From Sphagnum compactum (Eukaryota; Bryophyta; Sphagnopsida; Sphagnales), in NCBI GenBank assembly GCA_965153455.1, contig OZ234494.1, forward strand, positions 6,138,001 through 6,202,000: DNA of 64,000 bases, in the 5' to 3' direction. The notes beneath the pieces are model-generated. The model had not been told where the DNA came from. It did not search any database and was given only the letters and a program-made list of their open reading frames with translations. The first letter of the stretch is position 1, and each line of letters begins with the position of its first letter. A program made the position numbers and the translations under genes. Of the stretch, positions 1-12,707 are shown one piece after another.

Positions 1-707
1 GTTCCTGAGTTGCGTATATAATCTTTACAAACATTTTGAGTGTTTCTGAAAGGTGTGTTGTCTGTCTGTCTGTCACCAGCCCCTTTTCTTTTCTTCTTTT
101 CAAATCAATGGGCAGGAGGAATGGCTGTTTTCTGAAGGGCCAGCCCCTTGAAACAAACTAACTACATACAAAAAAGAAAAAAACTGAATTGAGCCTCACA
201 CTCTTTTTCTATACCCTAGAAGCTTTTCCCATCATCTTCCAAAGAGAGGGCAAACTCTGCTGACTGCACTTTGATCATTTCATTCACTACTCCCAAAGAC
301 ATGACTTTGTTTTTTTCTCGCTTGAGCGCTCACAACTGCCTGTAGAAGACCTAATGGATGTCCTTTCTGTATTTGTACAAGAGACAGTGATCACATCTTC
401 CTCCGCCCCCACCACCACCACCACCACCACCACCCCCACCCTAACCCTAATAACACACCAGATGTTCCCACCTCACAACATGTGCCTCCTTGTCGTTACT
501 GTAATGCATTGGACATATTTCTAGATGTGTGCTTTGTAAGTAAGCAGGGAGTTGCTAATCAAGATTTGTTCATTGTTGTGGCTTTGAACTCTGTGTGTAC
601 CTGTCTCTCTACCACCCAAGCAAAATGTTTCTCACTTACAGTACATCCCCAGGCAGGCAGGCAGGCAGGCAGGCACGATTACTTTTTGTTTTGCCCCTTT
701 TAAAATC
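1..707. other. 3' flank of the TGA gene, simple repeats
   Basis: No coding exon is supported here. The stretch holds the probable 3' untranslated and downstream sequence of the minus-strand TGA gene. It carries a CCA-rich tract near 411-436, a short double CCCTAA motif near 439-450 and a GGCA microsatellite at about 651-675, only 33 bases beyond the stop codon on the transcribed strand. The short open frames look like chance. Confidence 0.6.
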
Positions 708-3007
708 CTAGTCTCGGGGTCGTGCTGACCACAGGGAGCTGAGTGCTCGCAAGCGGGCAAAGTAATCACCCATTGCAAGAAGGCCTCTTGCTGCTTGACG
801 GGTTGTCAAGATACGATGCATTTGCTGCAACGTCTGTTGCCGCAAATTATCTGCCTGCCAGCCATGCCATGCCCCCCCCAACATCAACGGATTTGTTTTA
901 TGAAAAACAGATAGTCTACAGAATCGAGTTCTTATGCAGTCAAGTAGTAGAGCATATCTAAAACTCAGATAATAAAGGAGGATTCTTATCAGGAGAACAA
1001 TGCAAAATTATTACATACATACCTGGCGCACAAAAGACTCAAGTGTGCCCAATTTCCCCATTGCCATGGCCATCTGACCCATGTAATTTGCAACATTGGG
1101 TGAAGAGACCAATAAGCCACCCATAACCGTATCTGCAAGGGATTGCTGTAAAGCTTCCATTCCTTGTGAAAGTGCATCCTCGGCTTGCTGGGATGACTGT
1201 TGCAAGTTACAGATTCCAAGTAGCTGTTGCTCTGTCAATGGCTCAATTTGTGGTATTAGAATCTGCACACTCCCCCAACAACCCAAGACCCAGTGGTATC
1301 TCAAAAAACCTTCTTCCACTCTGATGAACAATTAACTACTGGGCCCTGCATCTCTACCATCAGGTAAAAAAGGTGAGACAATTTCAGAACAGGAAAAATG
1401 AATTAAGTAAACTGTGCTCTTAAATCAGCAGCAGCCATTGGACTGGTATGTGGATTATTGTATTCCACCTTGAGGAGTTCAGAAGGTCGAAAACCACCCA
1501 TCCACATAAAGCAGCGCTCAGCTGGTGTTTTCCACATTCCTGACACAAGGTGGAAGACATCTGCTTTAGCAGCAACAGCTTTTAGGCGGAAAATATCATC
1601 ATAGTGCGCCATTCCCCCATCAACAAGCAAGCGTAACTCATTGTCAGCCACGTGCGCTTGCAACGCTGCCCGTAGCTCACACATCTGCCGATGCTGCTCT
1701 TCCACCCACCTTCCATATTCCATGTCGAAAGCCACTGCCCCTGAGATCACATAAATCGTGCACCAAATTTAAAATTAAAATCAAAAAAATCTGAGGTTCC
1801 ATGCATACTTAAGGAATTTATGGTATTCAAAGTACCTCTCGACCCGTATTCAAAATCCATACATACTAGAGCAATGTACGGTATTCAAGTCCTGACATCC
1901 TAACTCATGAATCTCACAAAACCCCATGAAGGTGGCAACTGGAAGGAACCTGGATTCAACGCAGTAGTCACACCATTTGCACCACTGGAATGAAGATTCT
2001 GGTCATTCCCATACCCACCACCACCACCACCCATGTAAAGACCCTGGACCCAACAGAATCTCTACCCTCTCTCTCAGGGTGCATACACTGACAAGAAAAA
2101 CTTGTGGAAACTAAATCACAGCAGCCACTGTGAAGACTCGTTACTAACTACAGGAATGCAAACGATTGTCGTCAGGAGAAAACAGAAGAAATAAACTCAC
2201 TTGTTGCCGAGCTCTTTGAAGCTCCTGCTCAATTTGGTTCAACTTGATTCTGCTCGATTCAAGTTGTTGTACATATGCCTAGCTCAACCAACAACGCAGG
2301 GTCGTCAATCCCCCCCAGAGACTTGTCCAGAGATATTATCTATCGTACACTAAAAAAAATGGTGGCTGTCAGTAATGCACAAAACAACAAAATGCACTTT
2401 GTCTTCTTCTGGGAATACACAAGATTGAAACCCACCTTCTTTCGGAGCCTGCTTTTACGTGCAGCCTCTCGGTTTTGAGCAAGTCGCCTGAGAGTCTGCA
2501 ACACACCAAAAGATACAGAACACTTCTCAGCCAATTAGAAATGGCTTCAAGGCTGCTGTGCTCAAACTGCATCATGTAAACAAGAACGTTTGCCGGAGAG
2601 TTTCCTGCCAACGACACTGAACATTTCATGACAAGGTCGCAACGAGAGGAATAGAACTGTTTCTTTTTTTTCTTTGTTTTTTTATCACCAACCTTGGAAT
2701 CACCATTCTTTGTTGTTGCTTCGTGGTCAGACATGGTCGAAACTCCAGTTGCACCACCATGATGATGCCCATCATCTAGCTGCACACAACCAGTTCAAAC
2801 AGGATTGATACAATCAAAAGAAAGGAAAAAGACTTCATGATGGGTTGGTGACTAAGAAGAACATGACATCATGATGCTCATCAACTCCAGAAGGGAAGGA
2901 AAAAACAAAAGGATAGAGAGAACTTCTTGTATTATTACCCAGTTGTCTACCTTCGCATCAGCCTCCAAGTCAGTAGAAGTATCTGTCCTAGGACTGTTGT
3001 CCGCCAT
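708..3007 (-). CDS. TGA-type bZIP transcription factor (clade II, TGA2/5/6-like)
   Basis: Rebuilt from eight exons on the minus strand: 3007-2951, 2779-2693, 2495-2436, 2278-2201, 2043-1950, 1740-1469, 1262-1023 and 854-708. All phases agree and give about 344 residues; Arabidopsis TGA2 is about 330. The start MADNSPRTDTSTD is the clade II N-terminus, and a stop lies in frame just upstream. The basic region RLAQNREAARKSRLRKK (residues 52-68) has the N-x7-R signature and is followed by the leucine zipper (69-94). A glycine-rich linker (95-126) leads into the DOG1/TGA domain, which includes ADVFHLVSGMWKTPAERC and the end RLRALSSLWSARPRD. The family binds TGACG (as-1) DNA in the nucleus and recruits NPR1-type coactivators in salicylate and detoxification responses. 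That role is inferred from the family. No frameshift or premature stop was seen. Confidence 0.93.
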
Positions 3008-4151
3008 CTGGGAATTCCACCTTGCGACTCCTCGGAATCAATTGGGGTTGTGATGACCCAACCACTTTTTGGATCAACAATGTGTAGTGTTAAAGATTGA
3101 GAAGTGTAAAGCTTGCTCCTAACTGCGTTATCGTTGTCACTTGCAATGGCTGGAGAAAAATCATAGTGTTGTTGCTGCTGCAGTTGTTGCTGTCACAAGC
3201 AAGATTACTGAAAAAAAATCAAAATCAAAATCTCAGTTGAGACACATACTATGATTGTGTCATTGTCAGAGATGATAAATTATTCTCTCAGCTTGATGAT
3301 CACTGTAGCTCACCATCATCACCAATTTGTACACAAAATGCCTGAGTTTGACAACAATGTAGGTTGCAGCCTTATATTGCATGGATTGAAGAGAGGAGGA
3401 TAAAGACGAGCTTAAAACTGCATTCAAACCAATACCCAAATCATCTGCAGATACCTAGAATCCATAAATTGCAGAAACCGAACTAATTCCACTCTCTACA
3501 AGGGGAAGGGGGGGGGGGAGTGGGGAAACAAATGTGGTGGTGGCAGCTAAATCTTTACACTAAAGATCTACTGCACTCAATACTCTATTGCTTGCTGCGA
3601 AGTAAAATCTGGCCAGCAACAGAGAATCCAACTGCAAATTGGGTACCTGTTTTCTCTCCTCCTAACAAAAACGAATGGATAGTGAGAATCCTGCATCCAT
3701 GCTCACAATTTGAGTCAAGCTCAAAAGATGAGATCATGACGGCTGGGCTTTCAATGGGTACTAAGAAGGGTTCCTGAGATTTCAACCAGGAGACAGACCA
3801 GTTGTAAAAGCACTTCTACCACCACACAGAAAAGGGGGTTTAGAGACTCATGGGTGGGGTGGGTAGATAAAGGAAGAAGCTGATGGGAGCAAAAATCCAG
3901 AGATAGATGCCATGCAGCAGCTCAAATCCAGCACCAGCAGCAGATGAGGTTGATTCCTTACTGCCAAGAGGAAGAACAGGTGCCCCCAAACCAGCTTCTT
4001 TTTTGAAGAAGCAAACAAAGCAAAAGAGCCACTGGGGAGATATTGGGCAGTGGGTGGGGGGAGGAGGGGAGCATTCAAGCAGCATAGTCTAAGGAAGAAG
4101 ACAACAGAGGGTAATAAGAAGAAGAAATCTTAAGGTGAGAGGCAAGGGATG

Positions 4152-4230
<79 letters not shown>

Positions 4231-5100
4231 TTGGTGTTGTTTTCTTGGTAATGGCCTCCCTTGCAGAGCTTGCTCACATTTGCAAATGGGTTGGCTGCTC
4301 ATCAACAAGTTATCTCCTTGTGGGGGTCATGACGACAAGCAGGGACTAGTAAGCCAAAACCCACCACCGAAAACAAAACCACACCTCCTCAACTCAAAGC
4401 AAGCTCCTTCACTCACCAAGGCCGGCCGGCCGGCCGGCTGGCTGCTTCTTCACAATCTCCTCCCCTGTGGAGAGCAACCTAGCGTGGAGTTGAATGCATA
4501 TCTATCATCCCTTCTCGAGCCACCAGGATCTGTCCTGCGTGTAGTAGAGAGCTCAGCAAAGCAATCCACCGTACTCATGGTCCTCCTTAGTCTTCTCACT
4601 TACTTTCTTTCTTTTTCTTCTTCTTCTTCTTCTCCTCTTCTCTTCTCTTCTCTTCTCTTCTCTCTCTCACCCACCACCTCCTTGCATTTTTTTTCTTTTC
4701 TCTAGCAGGCAACCAAATGAAGAAACAACAAAACAAAACAAAAAAACAAAACCACCCCCTAAGCTCCAACCAACAAACAACCACCCACAACCCACAACGC
4801 ACAGACAACAACAGCAAAGAGAGCTTGATGATGAGAGTTGTTGCCAACCAAGCAACAAAGAGACTTGGTTAGACCCAAATCCCCACACACAAAATCAAAC
4901 CAAACCAAACCCCACTCCCCAAACAAATTTGCTCTTTTGGGTCCAAATTTTGCATTGACTGGAAGATGAGGAGGAGGAGGAGGAGGAGGAAGAGAAGGAG
5001 GGTGTGTGTGTGCGGGTGGGGGGGGAGGGACTTGGAGGTGGTACCTAGTACCTAGCCTAGTACCTAGTACCTAGTGATAGGGGAGTAGGGGAACAAGGTG
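3008..5100 (-). other. Long leader / promoter-proximal region of the TGA gene
   Basis: Upstream of the TGA start the minus strand carries a glutamine-rich open stretch (about 3185-2990, beginning QQLQQQQHYDF after an ACAG acceptor-like site). It has no ATG and runs into the TGA start region in a different frame, so I treat it as an untranslated exon or alternative N-terminus. Further upstream are a pure CT/GA tract of about 73 bases (4155-4227), GGCC repeats (about 4420-4445), TTC/TCTTC tracts (4608-4665), GAG repeats (4965-4993) and short CTAGTAC repeats (5041-5075). Transcription start and leader introns were not determined. Confidence 0.45.
4155..4227. repeat. (CT)n microsatellite in the TGA leader
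   Basis: This is an uninterrupted CT dinucleotide run of about 73 bases. On the transcribed strand it reads as GA repeats, the kind of tract bound by plant BPC/GAGA factors. It sits about 1.15 kb upstream of the TGA start codon. Confidence 0.9.
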
Positions 5101-5105
5101 TGTAC

Positions 5106-5115
5106 CACGTGACGT
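5106..5115. promoter_or_regulatory. Overlapping G-box and TGACG (as-1) site
   Basis: The sequence reads CACGTGACGT: a palindromic CACGTG G-box (5106-5111) sharing two bases with TGACGT (5110-5115). TGACG is the core site of TGA factors. It lies in the likely promoter of the TGA gene, which suggests but does not prove autoregulation. Confidence 0.5.
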
Positions 5116-5159
5116 GTCTGCCCTAAACTGCCGTACATTTCTCACGAGATTTTTGGCAG

Positions 5160-6486
5160 GGTGATGAGTAGCACCCTTTTTTTTTCTTTTAAAAAAATAT
5201 ATATATTTAATTAATTATTTTACTTAATTAATTAGCCTTTTTAAAATAATTTATTAAGTTTAATATTAAATTCTTCAACTGGTGAAATTTCGCCAAAAAC
5301 AAGAGAAATTCAAAACTCAAAATTCAAACATGAAGTGAATTTTTTTGCAGGTTTTTGAATCGCCAGAAACTGAGGAAAGAAAAAGGCCCCCAAAAAAAAT
5401 ACCTGCCATATTTGTATAATTGTGGGTTTTCCAGTGTTTTTTTTAGCCAGAATATATATATATATTAAAAAGAAGATGATTAAGGATTTTTGTACTTCAT
5501 ATCTGGTCTATAGCCAGATTTGGGCTACAAGCTAAAATACAAAAGAAATTTTCTTTTATTTTTTAAAAACATCCTTCTATAATTTTTGGCTACCCTAACC
5601 TTGAAAACCATGTTATAAAAATCTAGCGATTTTTTCATAATTTTTGGGAGAATTATGGCTATTGAACAAAATCTTTAAAAGCACTTATTTTAGCACTATT
5701 CATTTTTATTTTTTTCAGGTTTCTGGATATATATATATATTTATATTTATATTTATTTATTTTTTAATTCTAAAAAGTTGACCAGGTAGGCCTACCCTAC
5801 TACACAGGGTCAGCAGCAGTCACCTTGTAGCTACTAGCTATGTCGACATATTTTAATTTGGCAACCACATTAATAGCCATAAAATAGAATATTTTGGCAA
5901 TTGTTGTTGTTTTGGGTTTAGGACAATGTAACCAAATTTGGCTAAAATATAAATATGGAAAATAAACATTTTAAAACATTCTTCTATATTTTTGTTACCC
6001 CTAACTTGAACCATGTTATAGAAATCTGGAGATTTTTTCCTTAAATTTTGGTCGAATTATGGCTATTGAAAATCCCAAAAAAAACACTTGATTTTAGCAC
6101 TTTTATTTTATTTTTGGCTATATATAATTGTCAGATTTCTATAACAAGGTTCAAGCAAGGGGTATCCAAAATATAGAAGGATGTTTTAAAATGTTTTTTA
6201 CTTTCATATTTTTCCTTGCAGCCAAATATGGCTAAATCTTCCTACGAATGATGCCCACATTGGCTACATCACAAAATGGACAGAAAAAACATTGTGACGA
6301 TCTACAGCCAAAAAAAGGTGAAATTAAAAATGAAAAGAACTAAAATCAAGTGTTTTTTTTTGAAAAAGACTTTCAATAGCCTAAAAAAGCACCCAATTTT
6401 AAGGAAAAAAATCGCCATATTTCCATAACATGGTTCAAGTAAGGTAGCCAAAAATATAGAAGGATGTTTTAGAATGTTTACTTTCA
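5160..6486. repeat. AT-rich block of repeated and inverted modules
   Basis: A module of about 110 bases occurs directly at about 5590-5700 and 5995-6105 (shared text around AACCATGTTATA, GAATTATGGCTATTGAA and ATTTTAGCAC). It occurs again inverted at about 6340-6445 (around CATAACATGGTTCAAG). Motifs of the type AGCCAAATTTGGCTA recur throughout. The inverted arms resemble a non-autonomous element or fold-back repeat. No coding sequence was recognised. Confidence 0.6.
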
Positions 6487-7022
6487 TATCTAGCTTGGAG
6501 CCAAACTTGGCTACATCTTCTCTTATGGATGATCACCATTTTGGCTACATCATAAAATTGCCAAACTTGGCTAAATCTTCTTATGGATGATCACCATTTT
6601 CGCTACATCATAAAATTGCCAAACTTGGCTAAATCTTCTTATGGATGATCACCATTTTCGCTACATCATAAAATTGCCAAACTTGGCTAAATCTTCTTAT
6701 GGATGATTCTCATTTTCGCTACATCATAAAATTGCCGAACTTGGCTAAATCTTCTTATGGATGATTCCCATTTTCGCTACATCATAAAATTGCCGAACTT
6801 GGCTAAATCTTCTTATGGATGATTCCCATTTTCGCTACATCATAAAATTGCCGAACTTGGCTAAATCTTCTTATGGATGATGACCATTTTGGCTACATCA
6901 TAAAATTGCCAAACTTGGCTAAATCTTCTTATGGATGATTACCATTTTCGCTACATCATAAAATTGCCAAACTTGGCTAAATCTTCTTATGGATGATTAC
7001 CATTTTGGCTACATCATAAAAT
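6487..7022. repeat. 58-bp tandem repeat array, about nine units
   Basis: Consecutive units of about 58 bases carry the constant parts AACTTGGCTAAATCTTCTTA, TGGATGAT and GCTACATCATAAAATTGCC. They differ at a few positions, such as CATTTTGGC versus CATTTTCGC. The array is a continuation of the repeat family in the block to the left. Diverged single copies recur near 20127, 25375, 31513 and 40720. Confidence 0.9.
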
Positions 7023-9270
7023 TGGGGAAAAAGTACTGACTAGAGTCAGGTGGTGGTCTTACTCTAGTCCAGACCACCTAACTCTAGTCCTGGACTGGGC
7101 TTCAAAGAATCCCCCAATCTCTTCTTCTTTGGCCCTAACTTGTTTAACTTACTCTTTTCTGGTGTCAAATCCAACTACAAAATATTCCCTCATTATTATT
7201 AGTACTAAGTACTTAGTACTAAGCACTAGGTACTAGTGTTCTTCATTCTTTCTTTTTTTTCTTTTTTTTCTCAAATAAATAATTTGGCGAATCCTTTACC
7301 CAAGTTTAGCCAAAGTAGTCAAATTTGTTGCACTAGAATAACCCCAAAAGTTTTCAATTTCTTTTTCTTTTTCTTTTTTTTGAAAAATTCATAAATTTTT
7401 TGGGTTTGGGAAAGGAGGAGATGGGAAAGGGGAGTGAGAAAAAACCAGTGATTAACTACTACCCACTTAAACTCACCTATGGTTTAGCCTATGGCCAACT
7501 GCCCAAAGGCTAACTATACCCACCATACTACCTACTTAAACCCAATCAGGGGGGAAAATCAAAATATAATTAATTAATTAATTAGCACATTAATGCATTT
7601 TTTGATACATTAATTATATTTAATTATATAATGTTACAGCTTTTAATACACCCCAATTTGGTGAGATCTTCCTATGGTTCATCGGCACTTTAATTGAATA
7701 AAAATACATTGCTTCATACATGGACCTTTAAACCCTAAAAACTATTGGTTTTGGTTCTTACTAAAGTTTTAAAGAACCAATTTGGTTCTTGAACAAAAAC
7801 AATTTATTTTCAAATTTTCATACTCATCCCAATTTTCAAAATGTTCCTTATTTTGTTAAAAGAACTATTGATTTTTCTTTAAACCCAATTTTCTTAAACT
7901 CATTGAGATTTGACCCCAAGACTTTTGAGAAGGAGATTAATGTTTTAAATCACAAAGCCATAGCTTCTCATATGTAATGATAAATGGCTATTGTTTTATT
8001 AAAAATTGATTTACATCAATGGCTTGAAAGTTAAAACCAATGGTACATAGAGATTTTAAATAAAAAGATTCACTAATTTTGCCATGAAGGATTGTTGCTT
8101 AATGATAAAAGACATTTCTTGGAACCAAAGAGGTTTTGAGTTCAAATTTTGCTACTTAAACATTTGCATGCTCTCTAATAGTTTGAGAGTTGGACATGAA
8201 GTTCTCTTATAACCTCCGTGAGCATCAAATTGAAACCATGTGATACCTTAAGAATTTTTTAAACAAACAATTATCACCTAATGTGACAACCTTCGATTTT
8301 TAATGTGAGGAGGACCAACTTGAGAATCAACTTGAAAATTGGCCCCAAAGTGATACCCGTATAACCTTTTGATATTACCTTCATTAATATTATTGTGAAA
8401 ATAGGTTTCCGTTTCAAACAATATCACAATAATTAAAAATTTACCAAATCTTTACACTAAATAAAGACCTCAACAAAACAATTATGTTTTGAGTTTAGGC
8501 CTTAACACATGCTTATGGTTTACAACGTGGCCATCCTTCCTTTCTTTTATTTGTTTTCTTGTAGTTTTCTCCACTAATTTTCAAACCAAGACATGATTCC
8601 TCTATCCTTCAATCATGGGACTTTGTCATTGTGTTTATACAAAACCGATTGACTTAAAGGGTGTCCACCTTCTATGATTCATTCATGGTATTGATTTATA
8701 TACATGGATGCATGATATAATGTGATATGTCTTTGCATACATTGTTCATGAAATTGATTTGCACGTAATATATGAACAATTGCATGCACTCCCTTCAACC
8801 GCACTTCATTCTTTTCATTAACAAGTTAAACATTGTCTTTTCCAAATATGAAGTTTGCACTTAAATCTCCTCAATGTATCTATGAGCGTGAACAAAAAGA
8901 ATGAAATTTAATCACAATTGTCATTTGTAATATTAGATTTTCCTTTGGCAATAAACTTATGTGTTGTTTTGCATAAACAAGTAGATTTTGTTTTATTGAT
9001 TGTGTCAAAAAAAGTGGAGGGGTATGAAAGGTCCAAAAGAAAACCCAATTTTCAATCTTGGTCACTTTCTTTCATCAATGAATTTTGATTACACTTTCAA
9101 AGGTGCAAGCATCCTTCTCTTAAACCAAGCAAAAGCAATGATGTCCATTATGTCTTAACTACCAACCCTTGTGAACGCACCTCCCATTGCTACCACTATT
9201 TTATTACATGTTGGTGGTTGAACATTGGTTTATAATCTTTGAGTTTTGTAATCTATTATACGTTTTCATA
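7023..9270. other. AT-rich intergenic sequence
   Basis: No supported gene is present. Near 7035-7105 there is a short imperfect inverted and direct repeat of an ACTCTAGTCC-type motif. The rest is AT-rich with only short open frames. It probably includes further worn retroelement sequence linked to the Copia remnant on the right, but I recognise no reverse transcriptase here. Confidence 0.5.
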
Positions 9271-10320
9271 TTTCATTTTCTATATATTTTTTGAACCTTT
9301 TGAAGATGCTCAAGACTCAATCCTATGGGGCTAGGAAATAAACCCTTTTTTTTTTTGTTGAAATTGTTGATGATAAAATAATGGGCTCTTCCATTTGATC
9401 TAATCTTTAGAGGTCCACATATGCCATTATAAATCAAGTCTAGAATCCCAAAGACTTGCATTGCTTTGGATTTGGGAAACTTCTTTCTGGTTTGCTTGCC
9501 TTTTAGATAAACTGTGTAGGTGTATTGCAAATTAGGAAGCTTGGGTATTTTGAGAGCATGTTCTTTCTAAGTGAAAGCATGGAGGGTGTTGAAATTTAGG
9601 TGACCAAATCTCCTATGCCCTAAAATAGTTTTTTGAATCATTTGATCTTGACGTGTCTTTTGGTCTTTAACTATGAGATTTATTTATGAAAAGTTCATAA
9701 TCTTAACCTATAATTTGTAGAGATTTTTGTGTTTGATCCTTCTTCCTTTAGTGCAGTTTCTTTCTAGTTTTTGTTAACATAATCGAACAACTAGTGGAAA
9801 AAAAATTAAGACATATTCAACATCAACAATAGCTCCTACATATATGAGGTTTTTCTTGAGGCTAGGAACATACAAAATGTATTTAATACACTTTATTTTT
9901 CCATTTTGTGCTTTTACCAAAATAGTCCTTTTCCTTCAATATGATGATTTTTCCCCCAACTATGGTGATTTAAACATTGTTTGTGTTTTGGGTATAGGAT
10001 ATGAACAAACTCCTATTTTAGGTCACATGTTTAGTAGTTCCTAAGTAAAAAAACTACGTTAGTTTCCCTTTTTTATCTTTGTTAGGTGAGTTTCCAACCT
10101 AATTTTATACTAATGTCTTCTTTAAAACTAAGTTTTGTCTTTGTGTCATCATCGATATCAGTTTGATTTAATGCAATTGATTTGAAGTTTGTTTGACAAG
10201 CTTTGCAATTTGATGTCAAGGTTTTGAATTTTGCGAACAATTTTTCAATCTTCGTAATCATTTTCCTAATGACCTTTTGCACCACAATAGTGGTAATTTC
10301 CTTTTTTCCTTTTTAATTTT
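9270..10320 (-). mobile_element. Degenerate Ty1/Copia retrotransposon (gag zinc knuckle to integrase)
   Basis: Read on the minus strand, three Copia landmarks appear in the right order. Near 10300-10250 is a worn gag zinc knuckle (YHYCGAKGH, with the first cysteine replaced). Near 9640-9590 is a GAG-pre-integrase motif (GHRRFGHLNFNTL). At 9530-9273 is an integrase start (GKQTRKKFPKSKAMQ, then LDLIYNGICGPLKIRSNG). Stops and missing residues show it is dead. Neither LTRs nor a reverse transcriptase region could be delimited. Confidence 0.75.
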
Positions 10321-12251
10321 TCTTTGGTCTAATTTGTTTTTTTAGTAATGTTGTCATGACTTCTTGTGTTGGTGTTTCTTCATTAGTTTTTAACTTCTTT
10401 CAAAAAGGTCAACTCTTGCTTTCTTGGTTTGAAACCTATGCCTTTGAAGGTCCTTTGAATTCATAAAATTTAAATGATTTTTGTTGACAAAAAAAGCCTC
10501 CTCATTTACTTCTCCTTCCATTTTGATATGCAGTTCCTCATTTAGGAATTTTCCTTTAGGAGTTTTGATTCTATTTCCTCAAAATCGAGCAGAGCTTGTT
10601 TCAATCATGTTAGAATTTATGAAAATTTTAAGTTTTGGGGTTAGAAAAAGGAAAGAACATTATATTAAAAAGTTAATTTTTAAAAAAAAACCATTAGCCT
10701 AGTTTCCAATTGCTTGGTAAGAAGTAGAACACATTTGCACATAAACAATTATCATTATTTAATTTCCTTAGTAAGAGTTTGACACCAAAAACATGACACT
10801 ACAAGCTAGAAAGATTTTTTAACTCCAATATTTTTTACATGTTTATATATCCGTTCTAGTATATATTGGATGTAAAATTAATCAAACATTCCCATTTCAT
10901 TAAAAAAGTTGTGTTTACATGGGGTTACCATAGGACAAAGGAAAAGAATAGAAATGACATATGTTTTCATGTTCCAGATTCTTGTATTGTTACTTTGATT
11001 GAAAATTCAAAACTAAAAGCTCTTCTTGTGGATATTTTCCTTACTTTTGCAATGCTTATTATAAAAGGTTTGAAAACTCATAAATTTGTGACAAATAAAA
11101 CAAACTCCTATATGAAGTGATTTTGATGAACAAAATTTGATATAAAATGGTTTTGGGTTAACACATAATTAACATACATGAATTGACACATACTCGAGCC
11201 ACAAAGACCACAATCCTTGAGTTGTGTTAACCACTTAATCTCATTGAGTTTGAAACACCAAATAAGTGCATTCTAGTTAACTATGACGGAATCCAACAAA
11301 CCCCATCATCAATTGTCAAAGTATTTGAATTTCCTAAATTAGTCCTAAATTTGTTGTGTGCAAAAACACACCACATTTGTTAGACCAAATAGAAAGTGGG
11401 AGGTTGTTTATGACATGCATGCATACATCCATCCTTTCCAACATGTGCAAATCCTTTCCATCCATAGCCTACCCGCTCGCTATTACATAATGGTTTTTTC
11501 ATTTGGCATTTTCTCCCTCTTTATAGTCCTCTAGAAGGGCATAATGGACTAATGTTCAAAATCTACATACCCATTGTGCCAATTATAATAATACCATTAT
11601 GTTACGGAATGTTGTGGGTGCATGCCATTTGTGCCCTATTTTGTTGCCCGTTCAGAAATTTTGGCTCACCCACGCTAACGGGGTTGCCCAAATTCCTCAC
11701 AAGCACACACTCACTAGGGACAATGGCCTTTGTACCCAGCATGTTCCGTAATTACGTAAAGAATTTGAGGGCAGATTCTGCTAATTTTCAGTCATCTTAA
11801 ATTGCAAATTTCAACCTTGTAAAGAGGAACTGCTAATTACGAGGGGACACGCTTTCGACAGAACTAAAGTGGTATTTTTATAGCAGATTCTGCCCCCTAA
11901 AATGCCTTGTGGCCTTGCCATTTTACATTTTAAAAAAGTATCTTTTAAGGCGAAAGAAGAATTATGGAAATTCAAATATATTTCACCATGCAAAAATAAT
12001 ATAATCTTCAAAAAAAAAATCCTCTAAAAAAAAGAAAACCAAAAATCCTTCAAGATATCATAACTCTATAAGTTTCAACACAAGCCAAAATTATTTTTTA
12101 AAAAAATCCTCAATATAAAAAAAATAGACCTAATAACTAGGTGCCAAAATACCTTAAAGCTACTATAACTCTATAATGAATCTAAACACAACATCCTGGT
12201 TGGTAGGTACGAGTTTTTTACTAAAAAAACAAGTACCTACTACCCAGTAGG

Positions 12252-12272
12252 TTTAGGGTTTAGGGTTTAGGG
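12252..12272 (+). repeat. Interstitial telomere-type repeat (TTTAGGG)3
   Basis: Three perfect copies of the plant telomere heptamer stand alone within unique-looking sequence. Confidence 0.9.
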
Positions 12273-12707
12273 TCTAGGTATGTTCAAAAGTGGGTCACCA
12301 GACCAACACTTGGGTATGAACCCCCCCCCTCTCTTTCTTTTGGCTCAATTGCTTTGGAAGCTTAGCAAAGTTGAGAGGCAAAAGATATAGCCAAACCTAA
12401 CCTAACCTAACCTTAACCTGCCCATCTTCTAAGGCAACATGATGAAGTTAGAAGAGACATGAAGAATAACAAAACCCTAATCATCAAGTTCCAAGAGGTT
12501 ATTTGGTTTCCTTCATTAGGTATTATTATTACCAAGAGACACAAAGGACAGGATTGAGGCAGTCACAATGCCTTCATATCCTTGCCTTCATATCTTGGAT
12601 TCTCAAGGTCTTGATATCAAAAGTGAAAAGCTCACACCCTCCTCCACACATCATCAAACACCCCTCCCCCCTTCCCTTTACTCAAAAAGCTCCTACATAC
12701 TGACCTA

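Noticed and set aside
2369-2785. Single 138-codon minus frame across the TGA bZIP exon
   Set aside because: It reads through an intron. Only 2693-2779 and 2436-2495 are exons, and the second is used in another frame.
4280-4705. 141-codon plus frame opposite the TGA leader
   Set aside because: It is driven by GGCC and TTC simple repeats and is antisense to the TGA leader.
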